This document shows positions 17,060 through 25,426 of a stretch of 64,000 bases of DNA, in pieces (positions within the stretch are counted from its first letter, which is position 1; every line of letters starts with the position of its first letter). The notes under the pieces are model-generated. The model was not told the origin of the DNA and ran no database searches. It was given only the letters and a program-made list of their open reading frames with translations. The stretch is from Mycolicibacterium madagascariense (GTDB lineage Bacteria; Actinomycetota; Actinomycetes; Mycobacteriales; Mycobacteriaceae), in contig NZ_AP022610.1 in NCBI RefSeq assembly GCF_010729665.1, positions 186,001-250,000 on the forward strand, written 5' to 3'. The position numbers and the translations under genes were made by a program.

Positions 17060-17359
17060 ATGAAGGCCAAGAACATCATCGCCAGCGTCGCGGTGGCCGG
17101 CGGGCTTGCCGCCGGTGCGTTCGGATTGGGCGCCGGCGTTGCGAACGCAGACACGGGCCCCGGCCACGGCGGCCCGGTGGCAACGCGCTGGGGACCTCCA
17201 CCCCCACCGCACCACGATCGGTGGGGTGGACCGGGTTACTACAACGGCGGCGGGTACTACAACGGCGGCGGCTACTACGGCGGCGGCCCGATCCCCGGAG
17301 GTTGGAACGGTGGTTGGGAGCCCAATGGCGGGTTCTGCCTAGGCCCCTTCTGCGTCTGA
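17060..17359 (+). CDS. Small secreted Gly/Tyr-rich repeat protein
   Basis: The 99-residue precursor starts MKAKNIIASVAVAGGLAAGA and has a signal peptide ending near GVANADTG. The mature part is rich in Pro, Gly, Tyr and Trp, with the repeat YYNGGG-YYNGGG-YYGGG, and ends with two cysteines (CLGPFC). No family with known function is recognised. The AGGAAGGA ribosome site is about ten bases before the ATG. A strong hairpin (17401-17428) follows, so it is probably a single-gene transcript. Confidence 0.75.
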   Translation: MKAKNIIASVAVAGGLAAGAFGLGAGVANADTGPGHGGPVATRWGPPPPPHHDRWGGPGYYNGGGYYNGGGYYGGGPIPGGWNGGWEPNGGFCLGPFCV

Positions 17360-17400
17360 CCGCGTGCAGCGGCGACCCGGGTCTGACGACGAACGCGATC

Positions 17401-17428
17401 GAGCGGCGGTCCACGCGGGCCGCCGCTC
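17401..17428 (+). terminator. Hairpin terminator after the Gly/Tyr-rich gene
   Basis: GAGCGGCGG and CCGCCGCTC form a perfect nine-base stem with a ten-base loop, 41 bases after the stop codon. There is no T-run, which is common for mycobacterial terminators. Confidence 0.55.
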
Positions 17429-17473
17429 TGTCGTGATCGGGTCGGCCGTCCACTGCGCCCGCGTGGAATCGCT

Positions 17474-18655
17474 GTGATGATGAGCCTCGTGGAACGGGCG
17501 CTCACCGAGGCGGAACCCTCGGCGGTGGAATTGCTGCGACAGCTGGTCCGTCGGCCCTCGCTCGGCCCGCACGCCGCTGCGACGCGCGAGGCGATGGACG
17601 TGCTGGCCCAGTACCTGCGCAGCGCTGACGTCGACGTCACCGTGCACGAATCTTCCACGGGCGTAGCAACTCTGCTCGCCCAAATCGACTCCGGGTCGCC
17701 CGGGCCGAACGTCCTGCTGCAGGGACACATGGACGTCGTGCCGGTCGACGTCAACTGGGAGCGCGACCCCTTCGACGCGACGGTTGACGGCGGTTACCTC
17801 CACGGCCGCGGCGCATGCGACATGAAGGCCGGAATCGCGAGTTTCGCGGGGGTCCTCTCGGCGCTGCGGTCGACGGGGTCACTCGCCCGGGGCAGCGTCA
17901 CCCTGCTCATCGACGCGGACGAGGAGACCGGCAGCGACCAGGGGCTCATCCCGTACATTGGTGAGCGCGGTCTCGCCGAGTACGACTGGGCCATCTGTGC
18001 CGAACCGACGGCGCTGCAGCCCTATCTCGGCAATCGCGGCCTGCTCTGGATCACCGTCACGGTGACCGGCAAGGCCGCCCACGCCGGCATACCCTCGGCC
18101 GGACACAACCCCATACCGTTGGCCGCCAAGATCATCGCCGACCTACCGACTCACGTCGGGGAGCCGGGGCCTCACGGCTGCCCACCGTCGTCGTTGACGG
18201 TGACGACGTTGCACTCGGGGACCGTGGTCAACTCCATTCCCGACGAGGCCGTGTTCACGATCGACCGTCGGCTCGTTCCGGGCGAGTCGGCAGAGGCGGT
18301 CTTCGACGAGATCGACCGCGCGGTGCGGCGCACTGCCCGCTCCTACGACGAGTTCTCGGTCGCCGTCTCGAAGACCAAGCAGTGGCCGCCGTGTCTGCTC
18401 CCGGCAGACAGCCCGCTGGCCCTGGCCGCCCAAGCAGCGGCGGCCGCCGACACGGCCGATCCCGAATTTGGCTTCGACGAGGCCTGCAACGACGCGTCGT
18501 TCCTCAGCGCGGCGGGAGTCCCGACCATCGTGTGGGGGCCGGGCGACCCGGGCCTGGCTCACACCTCGCGGGAGAAGGTCGCCGTGGCGGACGTCGGTCG
18601 CGCGATGCGGATGTACGCGTCGGCCATCGCGCGCCTGATGGAATCACCGCACTGA
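17474..18655 (+). CDS. M20 family metallopeptidase (ArgE/DapE/CPG2-like)
   Basis: The 393-residue cytosolic protein has all main M20 elements: LLQGHMDVVPVD with the first zinc His and Asp, YLHGRGACDMKAG with the bridging Asp, LIDADEETGSDQG with the catalytic Glu pair, AEPTALQPYLGNRG, the dimerisation-domain HAGIPSAGHNP and a C-terminal LAHTSREKV His. It should be a zinc hydrolase that deacylates an N-acyl amino acid or a similar amide. Consecutive ATGs at the start (17474, 17477, 17480) leave the exact first residue open. No adjacent gene identifies the substrate. Confidence 0.85.
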   Translation: MMMSLVERALTEAEPSAVELLRQLVRRPSLGPHAAATREAMDVLAQYLRSADVDVTVHESSTGVATLLAQIDSGSPGPNVLLQGHMDVVPVDVNWERDPFDATVDGGYLHGRGACDMKAGIASFAGVLSALRSTGSLARGSVTLLIDADEETGSDQGLIPYIGERGLAEYDWAICAEPTALQPYLGNRGLLWITVTVTGKAAHAGIPSAGHNPIPLAAKIIADLPTHVGEPGPHGCPPSSLTVTTLHSGTVVNSIPDEAVFTIDRRLVPGESAEAVFDEIDRAVRRTARSYDEFSVAVSKTKQWPPCLLPADSPLALAAQAAAAADTADPEFGFDEACNDASFLSAAGVPTIVWGPGDPGLAHTSREKVAVADVGRAMRMYASAIARLMESPH

Positions 18656-18681
18656 CCCCAAAGGCATTGCGGCATCGGTGA

Positions 18682-18915
18682 TCAGCCGAGCGGCGGCAGG
18701 TTGCCCCACGGTCCGTACGGGCCGTTCTGGACCCCCGAACCCGGGTTCACGTTCGGTGCGGTGCCGCCCTCGACGCCCTGCGGGCCCAGGCAGCGCGACG
18801 TCGACACGGCCATGTCACAGGGGTCGTCGGCGAAGGCGGCAGGCGCAACACTCAGTCCAAGGGCGATTCCGGCAGCGGCCAGAACGGGTGTGACGACGAT
18901 CGTCGTGAACGACAT
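18682..18915 (-). CDS. Small secreted protein
   Basis: The 77-residue precursor has a signal peptide (MSFTTIVVTPVLAAAGIALG ... PAAFA-DD). The mature part is about 48 residues with one probable disulfide (DPCDMAVSTSRC) and a Gly/Pro/Asn-rich end. It matches the general type of short mycobacterial exported proteins without known function. The ATG at 18915 follows AGGAGA. The gene converges with the M20 peptidase gene, 26 bases apart. Confidence 0.7.
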   Translation of the reverse strand: MSFTTIVVTPVLAAAGIALGLSVAPAAFADDPCDMAVSTSRCLGPQGVEGGTAPNVNPGSGVQNGPYGPWGNLPPLG

Positions 18916-19272
18916 TCTTGTCTCCTTCGATGGGGTTCTTCTCGATACGCTTCATGCGTTCACGCCTCGATTACCCTCGCGTCATGGGCGGAACGCGCCG
19001 CGGCCGGCTTTCATGGAAGACTCAAATCTTCGCCACGTGTGCTGCGGCACAACGTCGTTGACCTCCGCGCTCGTGGAAACACCGGTGAAACAAGATTTGG
19101 GTTGTCTATGAGGAGCTTTCGCCGGCTTTCGCCGCCCTGGACCCTTGGGTAGAAGTGGAAGCACACAGCGGGCTGTTCTCATCGTGGAGATCGCTCCCGT
19201 CACCGCCATGGCCAGCGTCGGCCATGGGCGCATCCGATCGACGTCCCATCACCCATGCCCGAAGGAAAAATC
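18916..19272. other. Divergent intergenic region, no gene
   Basis: These 357 bases separate the minus-strand secreted protein gene from the DUF1275 gene. I see no convincing coding frame, RNA gene or strong hairpin. It must hold promoters for both flanking genes. Confidence 0.4.
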
Positions 19273-20010
19273 ATGCCGGACAGAGGATTTCCCGCAGACC
19301 CCAAGACGCGTAACCGCTTCGCCGTGATCTTGGCGGCAGTGGCGGGCACCGCGGACGCCATTGGCTTCATGGAGTACTCCCAGCTGTTTATGTCCTTCAT
19401 GAGCGGCAACACGACTCGGTTCGGCGAGGCGACCAGCGCCGGCAACTGGGTGGGGGTGGCCCGCTTCGGCGGGGTCATCGCCATGTTCTGCTTCGGCGCC
19501 TTCCTCGGCACGCTGATCGCGGCGTGGTCGGGCCGCTGGCGCATGGTGTCCCTGCTGAGCATTCAGGCTCCGTTGATCGCGGTGGCGCCCTTCCTCCCTC
19601 TGGGCTCCGAAGGCATTCCGTGGCACGTCTATCCCGTCGTGCTGGCGCTGGGCCTGCAGAACGCGACGCTGCAGGACGACGCCGGTCGAAGCATGGCGCT
19701 CACCTACGTCACGGGCACCGTCGTCCGATTCGGTACCGGCCTGGCCAATCTCCTCCTGCACAAGCCGGCGCCGTCGTTCTGGATCCAGGGCCCGCTGTGG
19801 GCCGGTCTGACCGCGGGCGCCGTATTCGGCGGTGTGCTGCAACACGAATTCGGCGAGATCGCCTTCCTGGTGCCCGCGGCCATGCTGGCGGCGCTGGCCG
19901 TGTGGGCCTTGGTCAAGGCCATTCGACAGCCCTACAGCGACCAGATCACCAGCGTGTACGCACCGCAGCCCGACGCGCACCCCTCGGCGAAGCCGACCGC
20001 CCTGGTGTGA
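19273..20010 (+). CDS. DUF1275 (YoaK) family membrane protein
   Basis: About 245 residues and six to seven transmembrane helices. The family core is visible: GTADAIGFMEYSQLFMSFMS with GNTTRFG after it, then GLQNATLQDDAGRSMALTYV and TGTVVRFGTGLANLL. DUF1275 proteins are widespread membrane proteins without an established substrate. I chose the ATG at 19273 because GAAGGA lies six bases upstream; an ATG at 19255 lacks such a site. A very strong hairpin follows at 20036. Confidence 0.85.
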   Translation: MPDRGFPADPKTRNRFAVILAAVAGTADAIGFMEYSQLFMSFMSGNTTRFGEATSAGNWVGVARFGGVIAMFCFGAFLGTLIAAWSGRWRMVSLLSIQAPLIAVAPFLPLGSEGIPWHVYPVVLALGLQNATLQDDAGRSMALTYVTGTVVRFGTGLANLLLHKPAPSFWIQGPLWAGLTAGAVFGGVLQHEFGEIAFLVPAAMLAALAVWALVKAIRQPYSDQITSVYAPQPDAHPSAKPTALV

Positions 20011-20035
20011 CGTCGTCGATGAGCTAGTCCGATCA

Positions 20036-20070
20036 GAGGCGCCGCCGGTATCGCATACCGGCGGCGCCTC
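20036..20070 (+). terminator. Rho-independent terminator after the DUF1275 gene
   Basis: A perfect 16-base inverted repeat (GAGGCGCCGCCGGTAT and its complement) with a three-base loop is followed by TTT. It lies 25 bases after the DUF1275 stop codon. Confidence 0.8.
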
Positions 20071-20102
20071 TTTGGTCTGCGGGGCGCAGGTCCCCACAGA
20101 CG

Positions 20103-20137
20103 AAACCACCGGGTAGGCGATGCCCACCCGGTGGTTT
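20103..20137 (-). terminator. Terminator for the minus-strand secreted protein gene
   Basis: AAACCACCGGGT and ACCCGGTGGTTT form a perfect 12-base stem around an 11-base loop. On the minus strand it follows the stop of the gene ending at 20149 by 11 bases and ends in T residues. Together with the 20036 hairpin it insulates the two convergent genes. Confidence 0.75.
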
Positions 20138-20148
20138 GCGTGCGTGAC

Positions 20149-20439
20149 TCAGTGGTTCTGGCAGGCGATGTCGACGTAGACCGTGGTGTGCAGGTTCTGG
20201 TCGATGATCTTGCCGTCGTCGTCCACGTTGGAGTTCCTGAGACCGTGCACGTCGGTCACGCTGCAGTACGAGAGCGGGCTGGCCCGTGGGCCGTTGACCT
20301 GAACGTGGTAGCCCTCCGCCTCGAGCTGGGCGATGGTGTCGGGTGCCGGCCTGGACGAGGCGGACGCGGTGGCGGCCGTCCCGATCCCCATGGTGAGGAG
20401 CAGGCCGGCACAGGCGGCTGCGGTGGTCATCGTGCGCAT
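20149..20439 (-). CDS. Small secreted protein with disulfide-type cysteines
   Basis: The 96-residue precursor starts at the ATG at 20439, seven bases after AAGGAG. A signal peptide (MRTMTTAAACAGLLLTMGIG ... ATASA) is followed by a short folded domain: IAQLEAEGYHVQVNG, then SYCSVTDVHGLRNSN and a C-terminal TTVYVDIACQNH. The two cysteines probably pair. Similar short exported domains are common in mycobacteria and have no assigned role. Confidence 0.72.
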   Translation of the reverse strand: MRTMTTAAACAGLLLTMGIGTAATASASSRPAPDTIAQLEAEGYHVQVNGPRASPLSYCSVTDVHGLRNSNVDDDGKIIDQNLHTTVYVDIACQNH

Positions 20440-20758
20440 GATCGTTCTCCTTCGTTCGAGTGGTGACTGCACCATCGACGCTACCGGCGTCGAAGAAGGT
20501 TGATGTGAAGCGTAATTCGTCTGCGAGACGGAAACAGGTTGCTAACCAGTATATTTCAACGAGAGTCGTATAGAACCCGCCCACACGCTCATAGCGAACA
20601 CCTAGAAACCATTGCGGTGCAACACCGTTCAACATTTGCGTCGTCTATGAGGCGCGTGACAATCGGCGACGGCCCGGTAGATTGGTCCTCGTAAGCGAAG
20701 AACGAAAAAGGCCATTCACCAACGCTCTTCGATGAGACCCCTCGAGAAGGAGAATGAA
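20440..20758. other. Divergent AT-rich promoter region
   Basis: This 319-base gap separates two divergent genes for small exported proteins. It is AT-rich relative to its surroundings (for example CCAGTATATTTCAACG near 20545) and probably holds both promoters. No gene or clear operator is seen. Confidence 0.4.
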
Positions 20759-20995
20759 ATGATGAAGTCCCGCAACGTCGCAGCACTGTTCGTCACCGCC
20801 TTCGCCGGCCTGGCGATCGCGGCCGCCCCGGTGGCCGCTGCGGCTGCCAATCCGACCACCGTGACCGACAACGGCAGGACGACGATCACGGACAAGAACG
20901 GTCACACGGCCATCGTGGTGCGCCCGGCGCCGGTGTCCGCCCCGAACGTCTACGGGCCGTTCAGCTCGCCCTGGCCGTTGGCCCTCTTCGACTGA
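20759..20995 (+). CDS. Small secreted protein
   Basis: The 78-residue precursor starts MMKSRNVAALFVTAFAGLAI and has a signal peptide cut near AAAAA-NP. The mature peptide (about 50 residues) contains a TTVTDNGRTTITDKNGHTAI motif and a Pro/aromatic end. AAGGAG at 20747-20752 supports ATG 20759 (ATG 20762 also fits). No family is recognised. A strong hairpin follows. Confidence 0.68.
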   Translation: MMKSRNVAALFVTAFAGLAIAAAPVAAAAANPTTVTDNGRTTITDKNGHTAIVVRPAPVSAPNVYGPFSSPWPLALFD

Positions 20996-21040
20996 CGGCC
21001 GGTGGCGGGCCGCACGTCATCGCCGGCAGTGAGCAACGAA

Positions 21041-21074
21041 CCGTGGCGCCGATCGGAAACGATCGGCGCCACGG
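21041..21074 (+). terminator. Hairpin terminator, 15-base perfect stem
   Basis: CCGTGGCGCCGATCG, a GAAA loop and the exact complement form a very stable hairpin 45 bases after the small secreted protein gene. No T-run follows. The GNRA-type loop adds stability. Confidence 0.65.
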
Positions 21075-21209
21075 TCGTCGTTGGGCCGTCGACGGGGATA
21101 GTGGAGAGGACCGCGCGCACTGGGTTCGCTGCTCGGCGACGAGCCGGCGAACATAGGAGGAGTATTTGAGCACCATGACAGCGGCGACGTTCTTCCGCAG
21201 AATCGAAGC

Positions 21210-21989
21210 ATGACCATGACGCCGATGAACCGGCCAGCACAGCGGTCCAAGTCGGCCGTGCTCGGCCAACTGCCGCCCATTCGCCGCCCCGACGGCTCGC
21301 CGATCAAGGTGTTGCTGGTCGACGACGAACGCGCCCTGACGAACCTCGTCACCCTGGCGTTGCGCTACGAGGGGTGGGAAATCGAGACCGCCCACGACGG
21401 GCGCGAGGCCCTGGCGAAGTTCGCTGCCATCGATCCCGACATCCTGGTGCTGGACATCATGCTGCCCGACGTCGACGGGCTTCGGATCCTGCAGCGGGTG
21501 CGGGCGTCGGCAACCCACACCCCGGTGCTGTTCCTGACCGCCCGCGACTCCCCGCGGGACCGCGTGACCGGTTTGACCGCAGGCGCCGACGACTACCTGA
21601 CGAAGCCGTTCGACCTGGAGGAGTTGGTGTTGCGGCTGCGCGGACTGCTCCGCCGCAACGGTGACGCCCCGCCGCCGAGCGACGAGGTGCTGCGCGTCGG
21701 TGACCTCGTCCTCGACGCCGGCACCCACGAGGTCACCAGGGACGGCGACCGGATCGACCTGACCACCACCGAGTTCGACCTGCTGCGGTACCTGATGCGC
21801 AATCCGCGCCGGGTCCTCTCGCGCGAGCAGATCCTCGAAGCCGTCTGGAACTACAGCTTCGGCGGGCGGACCAGCAACGTCGACCTCTACATCTCCTATC
21901 TGCGGAGAAAGCTGCACGACGGTCGGGAGCCCGTCATCCACACCGTTCGCGGCAAGGGATATCAGCTCCGGCCGCCAGAGTCGGAATGA
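21210..21989 (+). CDS. OmpR-type response regulator
   Basis: The 259-residue protein has a receiver domain (acidic pocket VDDE at about 38-41, phospho-acceptor Asp82 in LDIMLPDVDG, Thr110, Lys132 in LTKPFDLEEL) and a C-terminal winged helix (LTTTEFDLLRYLMRNPRRVL ... HTVRGKGYQL). A 30-residue N-terminal extension precedes the receiver. It resembles TrcR-type regulators. The stop overlaps the kinase start (ATGA), so the pair is translationally coupled. Target genes are not evident. Confidence 0.9.
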   Translation: MTMTPMNRPAQRSKSAVLGQLPPIRRPDGSPIKVLLVDDERALTNLVTLALRYEGWEIETAHDGREALAKFAAIDPDILVLDIMLPDVDGLRILQRVRASATHTPVLFLTARDSPRDRVTGLTAGADDYLTKPFDLEELVLRLRGLLRRNGDAPPPSDEVLRVGDLVLDAGTHEVTRDGDRIDLTTTEFDLLRYLMRNPRRVLSREQILEAVWNYSFGGRTSNVDLYISYLRRKLHDGREPVIHTVRGKGYQLRPPESE

Positions 21990-23530
21990 CGCCGGTCCGC
22001 ATCTCGCCATGGTGGCGCCCGCGCACCCTGAGCAGACAGCTCATGTACGGGGTGTCCGCGTTGGTGACGGTGGTGGTCTTCGGCATCGGGGTGTTCTCGG
22101 TCTACAACCTGCACACCTACGTCACGGCCAACAGCGACGCCGAGTTGACGCACTCCCTCGCGGCCTTCGAGCACTTCTACGACAAGGCGAAGGCGAAAGA
22201 CGCTGCGGGACTTGGGGTTCCCGATGACGACAAGCTGACCGACTACACGGGTCAGGCGTCGGGGACCCTCATCGCCCTGCTGCGGGGGAGCACGGTCGCG
22301 GATTCGGCGATCTTCTCCGACGCCGGCTCCGCGCGGGCACCGGCCAGCGCGGTGGCAACGATCGCCGATCAGGATTGGAGCAGCGGCGGGCCGCGCACCC
22401 TCAAGCTCGACGGCCTGGGGAACTATCGAATGGCCAGCCACGATCTCGGTGACGGTCAGCGACTCGTCTCCGGGGTCTCGATGGAGAGCGCGAACAAGGT
22501 GGTGGCGACGAAGTCAGCCTTCGTCATCCTGATCACCATCGCCGCCGCGGTGTTGGCCGCGCTGGGCACGGCCATCCTGCTGCGGTGGGCTCTGCGCCCG
22601 TTGCGTCGCGTCGCCGCGACGGCGGCCAAGGCGGCGAGAATGCCCCTGGCCGAGGACGATCAGCGGATCACCGCGCGCGTCAAGCGGGCGGATTCCGATC
22701 CGGACAACGAGGTCGGCATCGTCGGCGAGACGCTCAACCGACTCTTGGCCAACGTCGATGCCGCGCTCGCCGCACGCGCCGCATCCGATCGGCGGATGCG
22801 ACGGTTCCTCACCGACGCCAGCCACGAACTGCGGACGCCGCTGACGGCGATTCAGGGCTACGCGCAACTGACCCGCCAGGAGAGTGACTCCCTGCCGCCG
22901 ATGACCGAATACGCGCTCGGCCGTATCGAATCGGAGGCGCGACGCATGACCGATCTGGTCACCGACATGCTGCTGCTATCCCGTCTCGACGAGGGACAGG
23001 GTCTCGAAGTCCGTCGAATCGACTTGCGCGCCTTGGTATTCGACGCCGTCAACGATGCCGAGGTGTCCGACGACGATCACCGGTGGCTGACCGACCTGCC
23101 CGACGACGCCGTCTGGGTGATGGGTGACCAGGCGCGCCTGCACCAGGTGGTCAGCAACCTGTTGGCCAATGCCCGCCACCACACTCCGCCGGGTGTCACC
23201 GTCACCACCACCCTGCGGGTCCTGGACCTCGACGAGGGGCCGCATGTGTCGATCGTCGTCGCCGACGACGGGCCCGGCATCGATCCCAAACTCCTGCCGG
23301 AGCTGTTCGGCCGCTTCGTCCGCGGGGATCGGTCGCGGTCCAGCGAGGTCACCAGCAATGGTCTCGGGCTGGCCATCGTGGCGTCCATCACCGAGGCGCA
23401 CGGCGGCACGGTCGGCGTGACGTCGCGCGCGGGGAAGACCGAATTTCGCGTTCTGCTGCCGACGGGCGCGTCGGTAGGCAATGCGTCACGGACCAGGCAA
23501 CCGCTGGCGTCGAACGCTCAGCAGGGTTGA
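21986..23530 (+). CDS. Membrane sensor histidine kinase
   Basis: The 514-residue partner of the response regulator has helices at about 20-42 and 177-200 enclosing a 135-residue extracytoplasmic sensor loop. A HAMP region follows, then the phospho-acceptor helix with ASHELRTPLTAIQGYAQLTR (His280), and an ATPase domain with NLLANARHH, VADDGPGIDP and SNGLGLAIV boxes. The stimulus is unknown. It begins within the last codons of the regulator gene. A bidirectional terminator follows. Confidence 0.9.
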   Translation: MTPVRISPWWRPRTLSRQLMYGVSALVTVVVFGIGVFSVYNLHTYVTANSDAELTHSLAAFEHFYDKAKAKDAAGLGVPDDDKLTDYTGQASGTLIALLRGSTVADSAIFSDAGSARAPASAVATIADQDWSSGGPRTLKLDGLGNYRMASHDLGDGQRLVSGVSMESANKVVATKSAFVILITIAAAVLAALGTAILLRWALRPLRRVAATAAKAARMPLAEDDQRITARVKRADSDPDNEVGIVGETLNRLLANVDAALAARAASDRRMRRFLTDASHELRTPLTAIQGYAQLTRQESDSLPPMTEYALGRIESEARRMTDLVTDMLLLSRLDEGQGLEVRRIDLRALVFDAVNDAEVSDDDHRWLTDLPDDAVWVMGDQARLHQVVSNLLANARHHTPPGVTVTTTLRVLDLDEGPHVSIVVADDGPGIDPKLLPELFGRFVRGDRSRSSEVTSNGLGLAIVASITEAHGGTVGVTSRAGKTEFRVLLPTGASVGNASRTRQPLASNAQQG

Positions 23531-23562
23531 TCTCGACCGCGACCGCACCGCTAGCAGAAACA

Positions 23563-23601
23563 CGCCGACCGCCAAGCCGTCATGCGGCTCAGCGGTCGGC
23601 G
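23563..23601. terminator. Bidirectional terminator between convergent genes
   Basis: CGCCGACCGC and GCGGTCGGCG form the outer stem, and AGCCG/CGGCT a second inner stem with a short loop. It sits between the histidine kinase stop and the minus-strand secreted protein stop, so it can serve both. Confidence 0.6.
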
Positions 23602-23632
23602 TTGCCACCGATGCGTCGGCGGCGGGATTGGC

Positions 23633-24019
23633 CTAGGTCGGCGGGCAGGTCACGAACGGAACGCAGAACGGAGGCGCCTGCCAGCCACCGGGAGGCGGCG
23701 GGGGACCGGTGTAGCCCGGCGGAATGTAGTAGTTGCCAGGCGCCGCGTGGTCCGGAGGCGGCGGTCCACCGCGGAAGTCCGGCGGGCCACCGTGGTAGTC
23801 GTCGCCGTGGAAGTCGCCATCACGGTCACGGTGGAAGTCGTCGTGGCAGGTGCCGGGATCCCAGTTCGGGCCCCAGGCCGGATCGAAGTCTTGTCCGGGG
23901 CACCAGTGGTACTCGGGGATGAAGCCGGGGGCTGCCTGCGCAGTGCCGGTGATCAATCCAAAGCTTGCCGCGCCAGCCAGCAGCGCCGCGGCACCCAGTC
24001 CAGCAAGGGATGTCCTCAT
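23633..24019 (-). CDS. Small secreted Pro/Gly/His-rich protein
   Basis: The 128-residue precursor has a signal peptide (MRTSLAGLGAAALLAGAASF ... GTAQA-AP). The mature part has an aromatic/acidic stretch (IPEYHWCPGQDFDPAWGPNW), a His/Asp-rich segment (HDDFHRDRDGDFHGDDYHGG), and a Pro-rich end with two cysteines (CVPFVTC). The WCPGQ-type start is common in exported mycobacterial proteins. The His/Asp run could bind metal, which is speculative. The ATG at 24019 follows GAGGAG. Confidence 0.72.
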   Translation of the reverse strand: MRTSLAGLGAAALLAGAASFGLITGTAQAAPGFIPEYHWCPGQDFDPAWGPNWDPGTCHDDFHRDRDGDFHGDDYHGGPPDFRGGPPPPDHAAPGNYYIPPGYTGPPPPPGGWQAPPFCVPFVTCPPT

Positions 24020-24271
24020 CGACAGTCGCTCCTCGTCTCGTCGTCGAGTGACCCGGGGCCGGGCCACCCCGAGGTTCGCCAGTGCGACCCTCTTTGAAAC
24101 GCGAACCAGCAACCCCACAGCAGTTTGCGAGGACGGCCACGAGCAGTTCACCGCTGCGCCGCGAGGCCCGGTGCTTGCGCCGCGGCGGCAAACCCCCGAC
24201 CGACCGCACCCACCGACGACACTGCCGCGCCGTGCGTTGCGGCACGGCGCGGCAGCGGTCAACGGGGGTGA

Positions 24272-24442
24272 TTACTTGAAGGTGTCCTTGATGTTCTCCC
24301 CGACCTTCTTCACGCCGGACACACCCTGATCCTTCTCGCCCTCGGCCTTCAGATCGTCGTTGCCGGTGACGTCACCAACGACCTCCTTGGCCTTGCCGAT
24401 GGCGTCCTCGGCGGCGTTCTTGGCCTTGTCGACGATTCCCAT
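24272..24442 (-). CDS. CsbD-like stress-response protein
   Basis: The 56-residue protein is highly charged and starts MGIVDKAKNAAEDAIGKAKE, then VVGDVTGNDDLKAEGEKDQG, the standard CsbD pattern. Family members are general-stress proteins of unknown mechanism and usually belong to alternative sigma regulons. GGGAG precedes the ATG at 24442, with a small hairpin (24470-24488) in the presumed leader. Confidence 0.85.
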   Translation of the reverse strand: MGIVDKAKNAAEDAIGKAKEVVGDVTGNDDLKAEGEKDQGVSGVKKVGENIKDTFK

Positions 24443-24938
24443 GTGAATCTCCCTTCTCGTTGGACACCACCTCGGAACCGCTCCGAGGCAGACGTAGAGG
24501 TAGTCGGCGGAGGCCGGGAAAACCGAATGCGCGAATCGCGTGACGTCGCTCACAACCCCGAACGCGACCAACGCGCCAAGGCCTAGACCGTCGAATGTCA
24601 TTGGTGGGCAGCGAGTTTGGTGACCGCGACGTCGTTCTTCACGTTGGCTTCAGATTGATACGCCAGGATCGGGCCGAGCACCCGCCGACGTGGTGCGCCC
24701 GCCCGCCGCCGCTGCCGCCGGCCCGACTCGAGGGGACGCCCGTGGACGACCGTTCGACGCCGGAGCACCGTCGCGGGGGGCGCCTCCAGAATGTGGCGCA
24801 CATCACTCATGCCCGACGTGCGCTTTGCGCGGCGAGCGCCGACTCAATTACTGGCGAGCAGGGGTACGACCGCCGTCCCCCCGAGCGGGCCGCATCCCTG
24901 CTCGCCCCCATGCCCCAGAAAGGACGCCGAGGCCTGGC
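24443..24938. other. Intergenic region with only weak coding frames
   Basis: In these 496 bases there is no gene I can support. A minus-strand frame of 70 codons (24598-24810, ending VAVTKLAAHQ) is very Arg-rich and lacks a clear ribosome site; its middle looks like antisense translation. The CsbD promoter and the promoter of the J-domain gene must lie here. Confidence 0.35.
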
Positions 24939-25426
24939 ATGAACGATCTGGTCACGACGGGCGGCGCAGCACCCGCCAAGAAGGTCGCCAAGAAGGCTCC
25001 CGCGAAGACTGCCCCGACGAAGAAGGTCGCGAAGAAGGCCCCCGCCAAGGCCCCCGCGAAGAAGGCCCCCGCCAAGAAGGCCCCCGCCAAGAAGGCCCCG
25101 CCAAGAAGGCCCCCGCCAAGAAGGCCCCCGCGAAGAAAACCGCCACCAAGGCGACGAAGCAGTCCCCGCCCAAGCGGCCCAGCGGGCAGACCCGATCCGG
25201 GAACGCCACGCGTACCAGCGGACCCACGATGGCCAGGCCCGCGCTGCCGGCCCCCGCGAGTGACCCGCTGGCAGTCCTCGGCCTGACGGCGCCGTACACG
25301 ACGACGCAGTTGCGGCGCGCATGGCGCAGTTTCGCCGCCCGACACCATCCCGACCAGGGCGGTGACGCCGTCACGTTCGACCGCGGTCGGCGGGCATTCG
25401 AGGCGCTGCAGGGCCGAGCCACATGA
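24939..25426 (+). pseudogene. H1-like Lys/Ala/Pro-tail plus J-domain protein, frameshifted in a C run
   Basis: The ATG at 24939 starts MNDLVTTGGAAPAKKVAKKA and runs into KKAPAKKAPA repeats like histone-H1 or HU-tail proteins. At 25096-25099 one repeat has four C residues where the sister repeats have five. This shifts the frame, and the original frame ends at 25286. In the -1 frame the repeats continue, then a linker and a J-domain (DPLAVLGLTAPYTTTQLRRA, HHPDQGG with the HPD triad) end at 25426. That stop overlaps the MFS start by four bases (ATGA). Restoring one C gives a single protein of about 162 residues. Either sequencing error or a real mutation explains this. Confidence 0.7.

Noticed and set aside
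24598..24810. Minus-strand 70-codon frame as a gene
   Set aside because: Arg-rich, no ribosome site and no recognisable family; kept only as a note in the intergenic entry.
25021..25140. Lys/Ala/Pro repeats as a CRISPR array or programmed frameshift site
   Set aside because: The repeats are short coding units; no slippery heptamer with a downstream structure was seen, so a one-base loss is simpler.
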